Below, in pieces: positions 14,587-14,997 of a stretch of DNA of 14,997 bases. Under the pieces are notes generated by a model. The model was not told the origin of the DNA. It did no database searches and saw only the letters and a program-made list of their open reading frames with translations. Positions within the stretch are counted from its first letter, which is position 1; each line of letters starts with the position of its first letter. Source of the DNA: Gammaproteobacteria bacterium. Lineage in GTDB: Bacteria > Pseudomonadota > Gammaproteobacteria > Eutrophobiales > Eutrophobiaceae. The stretch is taken from contig QNEM01000021.1 of assembly GCA_003645215.1 (NCBI GenBank), positions 1-14,997 of the forward strand, written 5' to 3'. The position numbers and the translations under genes were made by a program.

Positions 14587-14880
14587 ATGGGAACATATAA
14601 GACTGACAGTAGTACTAACCGCAGTCACGGAATACTTAAACAACCTCGTACTGAAGTAGCATTTATCAGAATAATGGATCATTTTGTCGGTAGAAATATC
14701 GGGCGAGCTATTAATCACTTTAGCATCCCCGAGAGCGAATATGATCCAGAAAATATTGGAAAAACAGTAAAGTTTACTAAATCTGCGAACAGCTTTAACT
14801 GTTATGGTTCATTTACTGTAAACAACGTGGGCATTATATCTGATTATCAGTTTACAAGAGAGAATGCTGATAATACATAA
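14587..14880 (+). CDS. Small hypothetical protein
   Basis: A 97-residue ORF from ATG 14587; a GTG at 14575 would add four residues. Neither has a convincing ribosome site (AGAGA lies 12 bases before the ATG). I recognise no family. The sequence is soluble and mixed in composition, without signal peptide, membrane segment or Cys cluster, and includes VAFIRIMDHFVGRNIGRAI and SFNCYGSFTVNNVGIISDYQ. It lies 168 bases after aacS, co-directional, without a terminator between. It could be a real small gene, a gene fragment or chance. Confidence 0.4.
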   Translation: MGTYKTDSSTNRSHGILKQPRTEVAFIRIMDHFVGRNIGRAINHFSIPESEYDPENIGKTVKFTKSANSFNCYGSFTVNNVGIISDYQFTRENADNT

Positions 14881-14997
14881 TTTATACAACAGCAGTGAAT
14901 TGTAGAAATTAAATGACCCTGTAAATATTTCTGTGTAACTGCCAAGTTTAAATATAATCCGTTAGTCGATCCTCGAACTCAATGATAAACCGATTGA

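Overview
The window looks like an accessory catabolic and metal-handling region from a proteobacterium, most likely a gammaproteobacterium. This rests on gene content only: acetone carboxylase subunits, a periplasmic quinoprotein module, a sigma-54 enhancer-binding activator and a bufferin operon. Base composition is moderately AT-rich by eye, and I computed no statistics. I see no rRNA, tRNA, CRISPR array or intact insertion sequence.

Layout. (1) Positions 1-2260, plus strand: the 3' part of the acetone carboxylase alpha-subunit gene (acxB-like), then the gamma-subunit gene (acxC-like), closed by a very strong intrinsic terminator. (2) 2261-3301, plus strand: a secreted SoxY-SoxZ fusion-like carrier of the type found beside quinoprotein dehydrogenases. 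(3) 3418-5555, minus strand: a bufferin operon, bufA-bufB-bufC, encoding a Cys-rich precursor peptide, an MNIO-family modifying enzyme and its DUF2063/BufC partner. The precursor is unusual in carrying two near-identical tandem copies of the Cys-rich core. (4) 5883-9532, minus strand: a PQQ-dependent alcohol dehydrogenase, a small c-type cytochrome, a MoxJ/XoxJ-like periplasmic binding protein and an unrecognised exported protein, preceded by a textbook sigma-54 promoter. (5) 10175-14418, plus strand: an AcoR/AcxR-type sigma-54 activator and an acetoacetate-CoA ligase. (6) A small orphan ORF near the right end.

How it may work together (inference). The quinoprotein could oxidise 2-propanol to acetone in the periplasm, with the cytochrome as electron acceptor. 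Acetone carboxylase would convert acetone plus bicarbonate to acetoacetate, and the ligase would activate acetoacetate to acetoacetyl-CoA for thiolysis. The activator, encoded divergently from the quinoprotein operon and facing its sigma-54 promoter, is the natural candidate regulator. The quinoprotein has the Asp-x-Asp signature of lanthanide-type enzymes but lacks the usual vicinal Cys pair and has Asp where a metal-ligand Glu is expected. The bufferin operon lies between two parts of the quinoprotein module, which raises an untested question about metal handling.
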